Below, piece after piece: positions 1-9,058 of a stretch of DNA of 29,451 bases. Below the pieces are notes generated by a model. It did no database searches. It was not told the DNA's origin and saw only the letters and a list, made by a program, of their open reading frames with translations. The first letter of the stretch is position 1. Each line of letters begins with the position of its first letter. The translations under genes and the position numbers were made by a program. Source of the stretch: Cyanobacteriota bacterium (lineage in GTDB: Bacteria; Cyanobacteriota; Cyanobacteriia; Leptolyngbyales; Leptolyngbyaceae); NCBI GenBank assembly GCA_027482985.1, contig JAIXVO010000459.1:1-29451 (forward strand), read 5' to 3'.

Positions 1-2
1 AC

Positions 3-1199
3 CAGCTGGTTGGCGTGCTGGGGGTAGATTTTATATTGTCACAAATTAGCCAGTTTTTGCGGCGTTTGCAGGTTAGTAAGTCCAGTGAAATTTTTATCAT
101 TGAACGTAATGGCATGATCGTAGCAAGTTCCAGTACAGAAGCGCCTTATCAAATCGTGAACGGCAAAGCGCAACGATTAAATGTTGCCCACAGTCAAAAT
201 ATGCTGATCCAGCAGACAGCGCACCAACTCCGCGATCGCTTTGCTCAGTTTGGACAGATCACCCAACCACAATTGCTAACAGTCGAAGTCAATCAGCAAT
301 CTGCGCTCGTCTCGGTGATGCCCTGGCAAGATCAATTGGGACTGGACTGGCTAATCGTCATCGTTGTGCCCGAAGCGGATTTTATGCAACAAATTCGAGC
401 CAATACTGCGATCACCATTTTGCTGTATGCGTTGGCGCTGTCAATCGCAATTCTGTTAGGGCTATGCACCTCGCGCTGGCTCAGTCAACCCATCCGCCAA
501 CTCGCTCAGGCCAGTCAAGCGATCGCGCGAGGAGAAGCCTATCCCGAACTACAAGTGTATGGCATTCATGAACTCACGTTATTGAGTCAATCTTTCAACG
601 AAATGGCCAGTCAATTGCGGGCTTCTTTTGCTGAGTTAGAAAGTCGAGTGGCAGTCCGCACGGCAGAACTGGCACAAGCCAAAAATGCAGCGGAAGCGGC
701 CAATCAGTCTAAAAGTGAATTTTTAGCCCAGGTGAGTCATGAGTTAAGAACACCACTCAATGCCATTATTGGGTTTGCTCAAATGCTGGAGTCCCATCCT
801 GAATTAAGCGAGCACCATCAAAGCCAAATTGCGATTATGCACCGCAATGGCAGACAACTCCTCACCCTGATTAATGACATTCTCGAAGTCGCCCGCTTGT
901 CCACTCACGAATCCCAACTTCAGTCACTGACAACAGCGCTGGCACAACCGGCCTTACAAAAGGCACAACCGCGCCACTCAGCACTTCCACATCCGTTACA
1001 AGTATGTTTGTCACACATGCCAAGCACCTGGATTGAAGCTCTTCATCAAGCAGCGATTAAAGGATCTGATGATGTCATTTTTTTTTTTTTTTCTGAGTTA
1101 CCACCCCACTGTTCGGCGCTCGCCGATATCCTGAAGGATTGGAGTGAAAATTTTCATTTCGATCAAATTATCCATCTCATTCAATCTCAAACTAAATGA
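3..1199 (+). CDS. Cache-HAMP-HisKA sensor protein without ATPase domain (5' partial)
   Basis: This is a membrane sensor protein whose 5' end lies outside the window; the frame is open from base 3 and the first possible start (GTG at 15) falls inside a domain. Numbering from that GTG: the end of a periplasmic Cache domain (to about 125), one membrane segment (about 130-150), HAMP (about 150-205), a coiled coil, and a HisKA domain with the H-box SHELRTP and phospho-acceptor H242. No N, G1 or G2 box of a HATPase follows. After a short linker the protein ends with a tail (from about residue 325, MPSTWIEAL, then NFHFDQII). That tail matches the extreme C-terminus of the hybrid kinase at 2511-6905, where it comes after HATPase and REC. 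I infer an internal deletion or a deliberately split kinase. The stop overlaps the next start by 4 nt (ATGA), so the two are probably translationally coupled. Confidence 0.85.
   Translation, partial: QLVGVLGVDFILSQISQFLRRLQVSKSSEIFIIERNGMIVASSSTEAPYQIVNGKAQRLNVAHSQNMLIQQTAHQLRDRFAQFGQITQPQLLTVEVNQQSALVSVMPWQDQLGLDWLIVIVVPEADFMQQIRANTAITILLYALALSIAILLGLCTSRWLSQPIRQLAQASQAIARGEAYPELQVYGIHELTLLSQSFNEMASQLRASFAELESRVAVRTAELAQAKNAAEAANQSKSEFLAQVSHELRTPLNAIIGFAQMLESHPELSEHHQSQIAIMHRNGRQLLTLINDILEVARLSTHESQLQSLTTALAQPALQKAQPRHSALPHPLQVCLSHMPSTWIEALHQAAIKGSDDVIFFFFSELPPHCSALADILKDWSENFHFDQIIHLIQSQTK
1078..1092. repeat. 15-nt poly-T tract inside a coding region
   Basis: An uninterrupted run of 15 T on the + strand encodes four Phe codons in the tail of the truncated sensor protein. 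Homopolymers of this length are prone to slippage. Gain or loss of one T would shift the last 36 codons and break the ATGA coupling with the next gene. Sequencing error in the run is also possible. Confidence 0.9.
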
Positions 1200-2335
1200 T
1201 GACTCTGGATCCCCTACCAACCTCAGAAACCGCAAAGGCCGACATCCTGATTGTGGATGATACCCCAGATAATCTCCGGGTGTTGTCAGCCATGCTAACG
1301 AATCGCGGCTATGAAGTTCGCAAAGCTTTGAATGGTCAACGAGCGATCGCATCGGTTAAATCTGAGCCTCCAGATCTCATTCTGCTCGACATCAAAATGC
1401 CGGAGATGGATGGCTACGAAGTTTGTAAACAGTTAAAGACAAACTCTCAAACCAGTGCCGTGCCCATCATCTTTATTAGTGCACTAGATGATGCCCTGGA
1501 TAAAGTTAAGGCATTTGCGGCTGGTGGTGTCGATTACGTGACTAAGCCGTTCCAAGAAGCAGAAGTAATGGCGCGCATTGAACATCAAATTCGGATTCAG
1601 CGCTTACAACATCAGCTGATACAACAAAATGAGGATCTATTGCGGTCGAATCGAGAGTTAGAACAATTTGCTTATGTTGTTTCCCATGACTTACAACAGC
1701 CCTTACAAAGTGTCACAGGCTTTGTCAAATTATTGCAGCTAAAATATGACAGCACTTTAGATGCGGTGGCGCAGGACTACCTGAATCGAATCCATGAAAC
1801 AGGTAGCCGAATGCAGCGACTGATTCAAGATTTACTCGCCTATGCGCAAATCGACAAACAAGAGGAAGACCTGCAAATCATTGACTGTAATGATGTTTTA
1901 AAGCAAGTAACAGATAACTTGCGAGAAGCGATCGTGACGCAGCAAGCAATCATTACACATGATCCACTGCCCAAAGTAAAAGGGAATGAAACTCAACTGA
2001 TCCAACTTTTTCAAAATTTGATTAGCAATGGCCTTAAATTTATTCCAGCCAATACAATTCCAACAATTCACATTTCTGTCTCACTCCAGCGACAGACCTG
2101 GCAAATTGGCATCCAGGATAATGGCATTGGGATTTTGCCAGAACATTTAGAAAAGATTTTTGAAGTCTTTCAACGGATTCATTCAGCCCAAAAATATCCC
2201 GGCACTGGCATTGGCTTAGCCACTTGCAAGAAGATTGTCGAACGGCATCATGGACAAATCTGGGTTGAATCTAAGGTTGGCACTGGCACCACCTTCTTTT
2301 TGAGCCTGCCCTTGTGCTTGGAGGCGAACCAATGA
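1196..2335 (+). CDS. Response regulator-histidine kinase (REC-HisKA-HATPase), cytoplasmic
   Basis: This is a soluble two-component protein of 379 aa. An N-terminal receiver domain (about 15-135) has the acidic pair VDD, phospho-acceptor D65 in [13 protein letters not shown] and the conserved K in TKPF. A linker coiled coil (about 135-155) follows. HisKA has the H-box VSHDLQQP with H164, and the HATPase_c domain has N box [10 protein letters not shown]1 QDNGIGI and G2 [12 protein letters not shown]. The HisKA-HATPase part resembles cyanobacterial phytochrome-type kinases, but no GAF or PHY domain is present. It has no sensor domain of its own, so input should come through its receiver. The ATG overlaps the stop of the ATPase-less sensor upstream (ATGA), which suggests the pair acts together. 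The output partner is not visible in the window. Confidence 0.93.
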   Translation: MMTLDPLPTSETAKADILIVDDTPDNLRVLSAMLTNRGYEVRKALNGQRAIASVKSEPPDLILLDIKMPEMDGYEVCKQLKTNSQTSAVPIIFISALDDALDKVKAFAAGGVDYVTKPFQEAEVMARIEHQIRIQRLQHQLIQQNEDLLRSNRELEQFAYVVSHDLQQPLQSVTGFVKLLQLKYDSTLDAVAQDYLNRIHETGSRMQRLIQDLLAYAQIDKQEEDLQIIDCNDVLKQVTDNLREAIVTQQAIITHDPLPKVKGNETQLIQLFQNLISNGLKFIPANTIPTIHISVSLQRQTWQIGIQDNGIGILPEHLEKIFEVFQRIHSAQKYPGTGIGLATCKKIVERHHGQIWVESKVGTGTTFFLSLPLCLEANQ

Positions 2336-2339
2336 TTTT

Positions 2340-2367
2340 TTGACAAGCTTCTGTAAGCCTGCATAAA
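2340..2367 (+). promoter_or_regulatory. Candidate sigma70-type promoter for the large hybrid kinase
   Basis: A perfect TTGACA at 2340-2345 begins 5 nt after the upstream stop and is followed, after 16 nt, by CATAAA (4 of 6 matches to TATAAT). It lies about 140 nt ahead of the ATG at 2511. This is motif matching only; no start site is known. Confidence 0.35.
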
Positions 2368-2510
2368 AATGATATGATTCTTGTTTTTACTGACGAATCT
2401 TGCCGATTTTTTACAATTTGTCTAATTGCGAAGAACATCAGCTACCGCTGGGGAAATATTTTTTCTCTAGGACAGATACTTGTCTCCAGTAAAATCATGC
2501 CAGTCAAGTC

Positions 2511-5500
2511 ATGCCGATCGCTCCTCGTCCGCGTTTGCCTCAACTCAATAATCTGCCGCTGCGATGGGTGCTCATCTTGCCGTTTGTCTTTCAAACAGCG
2601 GGAGCAGTGGCGTTGGTGGGCTGGTTATCATACCGTGCGGGGCAACAGGCGACTGAAACGCTAGCAAAACAATTATTAGCGCAAACATCAGCCCGGGTGA
2701 GCGATCGCCTGACGCATTTTCTGCACGAACCCCAGGAAATTGTAGCGACAAACCATCTGGCAGTTAAGCAGGGTAGCCTCAATGTGAATGACCCGGAACA
2801 ATTGCGGCAACATTTATGGCAGCAAATGATCCTCAACCCAACCTTGCCCTCAAATGGGTTTGTGAATGCGAATGGGCGAGGTATTTCCTACCATCGCATC
2901 ACTCCAGAGCAAGTGCGCCAATTGGCTGAACAAACAGCTGGCCAACCCATTGCGCTCAACACCATTCTCCTCTCCGATTTTCGCCCCAATCAGCGTCGTT
3001 ATTTTCGGATTGATAGTCAAGGTAAACCAACGCAACCGATTTATCAACTGTCAGATGACATCCGCACAACGCCCTGGTATCGTCTCGCCGAAGACCAGGG
3101 AAAGCAGGGATGGACACCCGTCACCCCGGCTCGAGTTCTCCCCATCTTAAGCACTGTCGCCTTCGCTCCTAGTTACAAGGGGGGAGGGGAATTGCAAGGA
3201 ATTTTCGTATCTCAGTATTTCTTGCCTGAGATCAGTGAATTCCTCAGCAACCTCAAATTTTCGACAACGGGGCAAGTCTTTATTCTAGAGCGATCAGGGA
3301 ATCTGGTGGCCAGTTCGATGCTGACAGACAGCATGAGGAGACCACCCAGGAACGGGCAAACCGGGAACTTCTCCGCCCAACTGCGAGAGGGCCAATCGCA
3401 CGACATGATCCAGCAGTTAATCGGCAAATTTGGCCAGTTGAATAACCTCACAACACCACAACAACTCACCCTCACGACAACGGGGCAACCTGTTTTCGTG
3501 CAAGTGACTCCTTTCCGCGACCCGTTTGGACTGGACTGGTTGATTGTGACCATGATTCCTGAAGCCGACTTCATGGCCGACATTCAGAGCAATATGAGTA
3601 CGACGGTCTGGCTGTGCCTGATGGCATTAGGCGGCGCGATCGCGGTAGGTCTGGCGATCGCCCATCGATTTACGACCCGCATCACCCGCTTAAATCGAGC
3701 CAGTCAGGCGATCGCGGCGGGTGATTTAAGTCAGCAGTTACCCGCTGATAGCTCAATTACTGAAGCCAGAGACTTGGCGCGATCGTTTAATCGGATGGCG
3801 ACTCAACTCAAAACCTCATTTGACCGCTTGGAAACCGCCTTAGAAGAATCAGAAGCAAAATTTACCACTATTTTTCGAGTCAGTCCAGAACCGCTGGCGA
3901 TTATGTCGCTGATTGAGGGCAGATTTTTGGAAGTCAATCAGCGGATGATCGAATTTTGCGGCTACTCGCGGGCAGAATTAGTGGGGCAGACAGCGATCAA
4001 ATTGGATATGTGGCTGGATTTAGCTGACCGCGAACAGTTACGCCATCACCTATTGACAACTGACCGGGTGGATAATCTAGAAATCATCGTACAAACCAAA
4101 TTGAAGGAGGTCAGAACCGTCCTGATTTCAGGGACTGTATGTGAGTTGCAGGGGCAACGTGTGGTGGTGTTTGTCGCCCGTGACATTAGCGATCGCAAAC
4201 AGATAGAACTGGCGCTACAGGCAAGCGAAGCCCGTCTTCAGGACTTAGCCGCCGCCTCGCCCAGTGTCATTTATACTGTCGTGGAAGCAACAGCAGGACC
4301 AACTCGATTTGAATTCCTCAGTCCTGCCTTTGCCGAAATTCATGAAATTCCGCTGGCAGAAGCTTATCAGGATGCCAGTCTGGTAACCCAGCAAATTCAT
4401 GAAGACGATCGCCAGGGGTATCACATTGCTGTCGCTCAGAGTTTACAGGCGATGCAGCCCTTTCGCCACGAATGGCGAATTATCACCCCAACGGGTCGGA
4501 TCAAATGGCTTCGGGCCAGTTCGCGTCCGTCTCATCGCGCCAATGGTGAAACTGTATGGCATGGAGTAGTGAGTGATGTCACCGATCTGAAGCAAACCGA
4601 ACTGGCGTTGCGGCAATCAGAACTAAAATTCTCGATGATTTTCCGGGATGGCCCCCAACCAGCATGGATTGCCACTCTAGCCGAAGGGCAGATCCTGGAC
4701 GTGAACAGCAGTTTTAGCCGGGTGTTGGGCTATTCCATGACAGAGGCGATTGGTCAAACCTGCATCAAACTGGGCTTATGGGCCGATCCCACCGACGTTG
4801 AGCAGTTTTGGGACAGTTTGCTCCAAACGGGGCGGGTATTGGATTTTGAAGTTCAATTTCGGACAAAATCCAATGACCTCAAAACCGTGTTGCTGTTTGC
4901 GCGGGTAATCCATTTGTATGGGCAGGAGTGTGTATTGGGAGTTTTGAGTGATATCAGCGATCGCAAACAAGCTGAGGAGTCGCTCCAAGCCAATACTGTC
5001 CGCCTGCAAGAAGCGCAACGGGTAGCCCAGGTGGGGAGTTGGGAACTGGATGTCGCAACACGTACCAGCCTCTGGTCAGAACAGATGTTTCACATTCTGG
5101 GGCTTGACTCCAGCCAACCCGAACCGTCAGAAGCCCAAATTTTAGCCTTGGTGCCAGTTGAAGACCAAGCTGAACTGGCCGCAGCCGTCGAGCGTGCCAT
5201 TACCACGGGCTGTCCCTACGAAGTAGAACATCGAATTTGCCGTCCTGATGGCTCGACTCGTTACGTTGTTAGTAGGGGGCAACCTGTTTTTGACCGCCAA
5301 CATCAAGTCATTAAACTCAATGGCACAACATTAGATATCACTAAACGGAAACAAATTGAACACGATCTGAAACGCGCCAAAGAAGCTGCCGAGACAGCGA
5401 ACGAGGCGAAAAGTACATTTTTGGCGAACATGAGTCATGAGTTACGCACCCCCTTAAATGCAATTTTGGGATTTTCGCAACTGTTGCAACGCAGCTCCAA

Positions 5501-6905
5501 AGTTTCTGCGGAAGAAAGAGAATATCTTAAGGTGATTCACTCCAGTGGCAATCATCTGTTGAAACTGATCAATGAAATTCTGGATCTCTCCAAGATCGAG
5601 GCCGGCAGAGCACAACTCACACCCCAACCCACGAATCTTTTGGAGCAACTACAGCGGGTGCGCCGAGTGCTCGCCGATCGCGTCCGCCACAAAAACCTCA
5701 ACTTTGACCTAGAGATTCTGCCAGATGTTCCGCGTTATGTGGTGGTGGATGGGCAAAAGTTAGAGCAGATTTTGCTCAATCTGCTGAGTAATGCCATCAA
5801 GTTTACGGAAAAGGGGTTTGTGCGACTTGAAGTCCGGCAACAGGTCACCCAGATTCTTCCACCTGCCCCCCACCCTAATCAGGAATTGCAACCGTTCTTC
5901 AGTCCGGCTCACCCGCTCCCCGAACGCCTCCTCCAGTTCACCGTGGAAGACACAGGCAGCGGCATTGCGCCAGAGGATTTAGACGCGATTTTTGATGCGT
6001 TTATGCAAACGGTGCGCGGGCAGCAATCACTAGAGGGAACGGGATTAGGACTAACAATCACGCGGCAATTAGTGCAGTTAATGGGGGGTACAATTACAGT
6101 GCGCAGTCAAGTGGGGCAGGGCAGCACGTTTGAGTTTACCATTCCAGTACAAACTGTCAGCCGAGCCGCAATTCAGGCGGCCGCGGGCGATCGCGATGTG
6201 GTCAAACTAGCGCCCAACCAACCGCAATATCGGATTCTGGTGGTGGACGATCAGCCCCAAAATCGGTTACTCCTCGTGACATTACTGGAACAAGTCGGCC
6301 TAGAAGTGCAAGCGGTCACCACGGGCGAAACAGCGATTGCGCTCTGGGAACGCTGGCGACCACACTTGATCTGGCTCGATATTCGCCTACCGGATTTGGA
6401 TGGGTATGAAGTGACCAGACAGATTCGAGCACGAGAGCAGCAACAGTTGGCCCAGTCTCCCCGTGCCAGCCTTCCAACGGTTATCATTGCACTGACGGCG
6501 CAGGCCTTACTGAGCGATCGCGATTTAGCACTAGCAGCAGGATGCAACGACTACTTGAGTAAACCCTTCCGCGAAGCCGAATTATTTCATAAAATGGCCG
6601 ATTACTTAGGCTTACAGTATCTTTATGCTGAAGTAGAGAAACCTGCGATCTCGCCCCACGAGCTATTAGATGACAATCCCTTAACCGCCCAAGACCTAGC
6701 CGTGATGCCACCAGACTGGGTTAAAGCACTGTATAACGCAGCGCTTTTCTGTGAACAAAAAGCAGTGAAGGATTTAATTGCAGAAATTCCCTCGGAAGCA
6801 GCTCGGCTCAGTTCACACTTAGATAGTCTGACACAAAGTTTTAATTTCCAGATGATTATGGACTTGAGTCAGACCTATTTAGAACAACATCAATCTCTGA
6901 ATTAG
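2511..6905 (+). CDS. Hybrid sensor histidine kinase: Cache-HAMP-4xPAS-HisKA-HATPase-REC
   Basis: This is a 1464-aa inner-membrane hybrid kinase. Segments in order: transmembrane helix (about 18-40), large periplasmic Cache sensor (about 40-360), second transmembrane helix (about 363-383), HAMP (about 384-440), and four PAS/PAC repeats (about 447-563, 572-698, 704-821, 827-946), each closing with a D-I-x-D/K-R-K-Q type PAC end. HisKA follows with H-box SHELRTPLN (H976), then HATPase_c (about 1077-1213, N box NLLSNAIKF, G1 EDTGSGI, G2 GTGLGLTI). The receiver domain (about 1241-1363) has phospho-acceptor D1290 and K in SKPF. The tail ends with the MPPDWVKAL...FNFQMIMDL segment often seen in cyanobacterial hybrid kinases. 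The ligand is unknown. The Cache and tail regions resemble the truncated sensor at 3-1199, so the two probably arose by duplication. The Shine-Dalgarno before the ATG is weak; an ATG at 2497 is out of frame. Confidence 0.95.
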   Translation: MPIAPRPRLPQLNNLPLRWVLILPFVFQTAGAVALVGWLSYRAGQQATETLAKQLLAQTSARVSDRLTHFLHEPQEIVATNHLAVKQGSLNVNDPEQLRQHLWQQMILNPTLPSNGFVNANGRGISYHRITPEQVRQLAEQTAGQPIALNTILLSDFRPNQRRYFRIDSQGKPTQPIYQLSDDIRTTPWYRLAEDQGKQGWTPVTPARVLPILSTVAFAPSYKGGGELQGIFVSQYFLPEISEFLSNLKFSTTGQVFILERSGNLVASSMLTDSMRRPPRNGQTGNFSAQLREGQSHDMIQQLIGKFGQLNNLTTPQQLTLTTTGQPVFVQVTPFRDPFGLDWLIVTMIPEADFMADIQSNMSTTVWLCLMALGGAIAVGLAIAHRFTTRITRLNRASQAIAAGDLSQQLPADSSITEARDLARSFNRMATQLKTSFDRLETALEESEAKFTTIFRVSPEPLAIMSLIEGRFLEVNQRMIEFCGYSRAELVGQTAIKLDMWLDLADREQLRHHLLTTDRVDNLEIIVQTKLKEVRTVLISGTVCELQGQRVVVFVARDISDRKQIELALQASEARLQDLAAASPSVIYTVVEATAGPTRFEFLSPAFAEIHEIPLAEAYQDASLVTQQIHEDDRQGYHIAVAQSLQAMQPFRHEWRIITPTGRIKWLRASSRPSHRANGETVWHGVVSDVTDLKQTELALRQSELKFSMIFRDGPQPAWIATLAEGQILDVNSSFSRVLGYSMTEAIGQTCIKLGLWADPTDVEQFWDSLLQTGRVLDFEVQFRTKSNDLKTVLLFARVIHLYGQECVLGVLSDISDRKQAEESLQANTVRLQEAQRVAQVGSWELDVATRTSLWSEQMFHILGLDSSQPEPSEAQILALVPVEDQAELAAAVERAITTGCPYEVEHRICRPDGSTRYVVSRGQPVFDRQHQVIKLNGTTLDITKRKQIEHDLKRAKEAAETANEAKSTFLANMSHELRTPLNAILGFSQLLQRSSKVSAEEREYLKVIHSSGNHLLKLINEILDLSKIEAGRAQLTPQPTNLLEQLQRVRRVLADRVRHKNLNFDLEILPDVPRYVVVDGQKLEQILLNLLSNAIKFTEKGFVRLEVRQQVTQILPPAPHPNQELQPFFSPAHPLPERLLQFTVEDTGSGIAPEDLDAIFDAFMQTVRGQQSLEGTGLGLTITRQLVQLMGGTITVRSQVGQGSTFEFTIPVQTVSRAAIQAAAGDRDVVKLAPNQPQYRILVVDDQPQNRLLLVTLLEQVGLEVQAVTTGETAIALWERWRPHLIWLDIRLPDLDGYEVTRQIRAREQQQLAQSPRASLPTVIIALTAQALLSDRDLALAAGCNDYLSKPFREAELFHKMADYLGLQYLYAEVEKPAISPHELLDDNPLTAQDLAVMPPDWVKALYNAALFCEQKAVKDLIAEIPSEAARLSSHLDSLTQSFNFQMIMDLSQTYLEQHQSLN

Positions 6906-6950
6906 AGTCACCAAGTAGAAAGCGATCAGTTCCTTTGTCGGTTGCGGCAG

Positions 6951-6976
6951 AGACCGCCCTAATAGACCGCCCTAAT
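6951..6976. repeat. 13-bp tandem duplication
   Basis: The unit AGACCGCCCTAAT occurs twice without a spacer in the 216-bp gap between the hybrid kinase and the convergent calycin-like gene. I saw nothing else of note in this gap: no clear terminator hairpin and no convincing ORF. Confidence 0.8.
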
Positions 6977-7121
6977 AGCCTTAGTCGTTGTATAACGTAG
7001 CCAAGGCAAGTCAGAATATCAACTCAAGATGCCTTTGTGACTTTGTTCTGCTTCTCAGTGCTCTGACCAAAGCTGTAACTACCATCAATTGGCATCACGC
7101 CTCTCTAGGGAACGGGATCAT

Positions 7122-7568
7122 CTAACCTTGGCGTTCTTCTTGAATGAGGGTGCGTTGGAATAGTTGATGATTTTTGAACCAGTGCCAGGTGCGGCTGCGA
7201 TGCTGATTGCACGGGCTAATTTGAATCATTTCATAGAGGTAGAAGTCGGGAATGGTTTTGTAGGAGAATCGTAGTAGCAACGTGGCATCATCGACTTCCC
7301 AGGCATGACCGTGAATGCGGTCGGTGTCAAACCACAGTTGGCGATCGCGGTAGATGCCTGGAAACCGATGTTCTTCCTGTTTACCATTTGCCCAGGTGTA
7401 GCGATTGATTTGATCGTAGTCATAGTCGCCATCTTCAGGAAACAGGCAGGATAACCGCGCCTCATGCTGATCTAAGATTTGGGCGGCGGGATCAACCAGG
7501 GTATAGGTGCCAGCCCATTCCCCTTCGTGACGGGCAAGGACGGGCATGGCTTCGCGAATGTGAGACAT
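7122..7568 (-). CDS. Small calycin/DUF3598-like protein, function unknown
   Basis: This is a 148-aa cytoplasmic protein without signal peptide or membrane segment. It is rich in alternating aromatic and polar strands (TYTLVD, NRYTW, GIYRDRQLWFDTDRI, TLLLRFSYK, FYLYEMIQI), the pattern of a small beta-barrel. The opening (LARHEGEWAGTY) recalls cyanobacterial DUF3598/calycin proteins; that assignment is from memory. An upstream in-frame GTG at 7574 is possible, but I prefer the ATG at 7568 because the sequence similar to relatives begins there. It is last in the minus-strand run behind the aldehyde dehydrogenase, with a gap of about 50 nt, so it is likely co-transcribed. It could bind a small hydrophobic metabolite of the pathway; that is inference. 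Confidence 0.75.
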   Translation of the reverse strand: MSHIREAMPVLARHEGEWAGTYTLVDPAAQILDQHEARLSCLFPEDGDYDYDQINRYTWANGKQEEHRFPGIYRDRQLWFDTDRIHGHAWEVDDATLLLRFSYKTIPDFYLYEMIQISPCNQHRSRTWHWFKNHQLFQRTLIQEERQG

Positions 7569-7621
7569 GGGCACACCAGATTAACAACAGGCATCCCTCA
7601 AAGTTTGCCAGATGCAGCGGC

Positions 7622-9031
7622 TCAAAACCACCAGGGATCAGCGATCGCCTGGGTTTTGACCAGGTACGCTTTTGGGCGCATGAACCGTTTCAGGGCAGCG
7701 GCACCCATCCGCGAACCACCCAGCCCCGAAGCCTTGAAGGACTGCTTTTCGCCTTCGTGCATGACGGCAGTCAGGGCAGCATCGTTGATACTAATGGCTC
7801 CGGCTTCTAATTGGGCAGCGATCGCGATCGCTGCTGGCTCTGATCCAGCAAAGACGGCAGCACTGAGTCCGTAAATCGAGGCGTTGGCGAGGGCGATCGC
7901 CTCTTCCACGGTGGTAAACGACATCACCGGGAGGATGGGCGCAAAGGTTTCCTCTGTCATCACCAGCATGGAGTGATTCACCTGGGTCAATACGGTCGGA
8001 CGGCACCATAACCCACCGTCCCAAGTTTCGATTTTGCCGCCACAATGAACGATCGCCCCTTTCGCGATCGCGTCTGCCAAATGGGCGGTGATCACGTCAG
8101 CCTGACGGGCAGCAATGATCGGTCCAATCGGGCCAGATTCTACAGTAGGATAGGCCAGTTGCAGAGCTTGAGCTTTAGTCGTCAGTAAGTCTACAAAAGC
8201 GGCAAAGATAGGTGCTGCGACATAAATTCGTTCAATCGATAAGCAGGATTGTCCGGTATTCACGACAGATCCCCAGAGAATGGCAGAAGTCGCTAAATCA
8301 AGGTCTGCCGACGCTAAGACGACTGCCGGATCTTTGCCTCCCAATTCCAAAAATGCCGGAATCATCCGTCGAGCCGCCGCCGCCGCCACCTGCCGCCCCG
8401 TGGCCACACTTCCCGTAAAACAGACGGCATCCACCTGCTTAATCAACTGCGCTCCCGTTTCTGCGGCTCCCGTGACGACAGCTAGGACGGATTCCAACGC
8501 GGGCACTGCCGCGATCGCCTGTTGCAGGGGCACCACAAACCGAGGCGCAATTTCACTCGGCTTCACGACTGCCGCACAGCCTGCCAACAGTGCCGGAATC
8601 AGGTCGATGGTCGCGAGTAAGAGGGGAAAGTTCCAGGGACTAATGATGCCCACTAAGGGATAGGGCACTGCCGTCTGGTGCAGCCGGATGAAGGGAATCG
8701 CCGTGTGCTGCTCCGTGTCTTGCAGCAGTTCGGGAGCACGACGACACCAGCGATCGAGACTCGCGAGAAAGGAATCGACTTCTAACACCGAAACGGACAG
8801 CCGCCCGGTATCTGCCACCAATGCCCGAATCAGCTCAGTCCGCCGCTCCTGGACGGCCTCTTGCCACGCTTGCAAGGCGGCAATGCGAGCCGCTAAACCC
8901 GCCTCAGACCACTGCCGTTGGCCCTGCCGCAACTGCTGACACTGAGTGGTCAATGTCTCCACGCTCGGCGGGGTAATCCAATGATCAATTTGTCCAGTGC
9001 GGGGATTCCGCACCGCGATCGCCTGATTCAT
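7622..9031 (-). CDS. NAD(P)-dependent aldehyde dehydrogenase
   Basis: This is a 469-aa member of the aldehyde dehydrogenase superfamily, which oxidises an aldehyde to the acid with NAD(P)+. The active-site set is intact: N134 in SPWNFP, K157 in VVKPSE, the cofactor loop FTGSVATG (about 205-212), general base E229 in ELGGKDP and nucleophile C263 in GQSCLS. The length is normal for the family. The substrate cannot be read from the sequence. Its neighbours (nitrilase-like protein, oxygenase, divergent cyclic amidohydrolase) suggest a semialdehyde made in a short nitrogen-compound pathway. A strong GAGGAGGAG ribosome-binding site precedes the ATG at 9031, and the upstream gene ends only 27 nt away, consistent with one operon. 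Broad aldehyde detoxification is the main alternative. Confidence 0.92.
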   Translation of the reverse strand: MNQAIAVRNPRTGQIDHWITPPSVETLTTQCQQLRQGQRQWSEAGLAARIAALQAWQEAVQERRTELIRALVADTGRLSVSVLEVDSFLASLDRWCRRAPELLQDTEQHTAIPFIRLHQTAVPYPLVGIISPWNFPLLLATIDLIPALLAGCAAVVKPSEIAPRFVVPLQQAIAAVPALESVLAVVTGAAETGAQLIKQVDAVCFTGSVATGRQVAAAAARRMIPAFLELGGKDPAVVLASADLDLATSAILWGSVVNTGQSCLSIERIYVAAPIFAAFVDLLTTKAQALQLAYPTVESGPIGPIIAARQADVITAHLADAIAKGAIVHCGGKIETWDGGLWCRPTVLTQVNHSMLVMTEETFAPILPVMSFTTVEEAIALANASIYGLSAAVFAGSEPAAIAIAAQLEAGAISINDAALTAVMHEGEKQSFKASGLGGSRMGAAALKRFMRPKAYLVKTQAIADPWWF

Positions 9032-9058
9032 GCTCCTCCTCGGTGTGCCATCCTCAGC

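Noticed and set aside
6905..7121. Possible terminator after the hybrid kinase
   Set aside because: The 13-bp tandem repeat is direct, not inverted, and no hairpin with a T-run was found.
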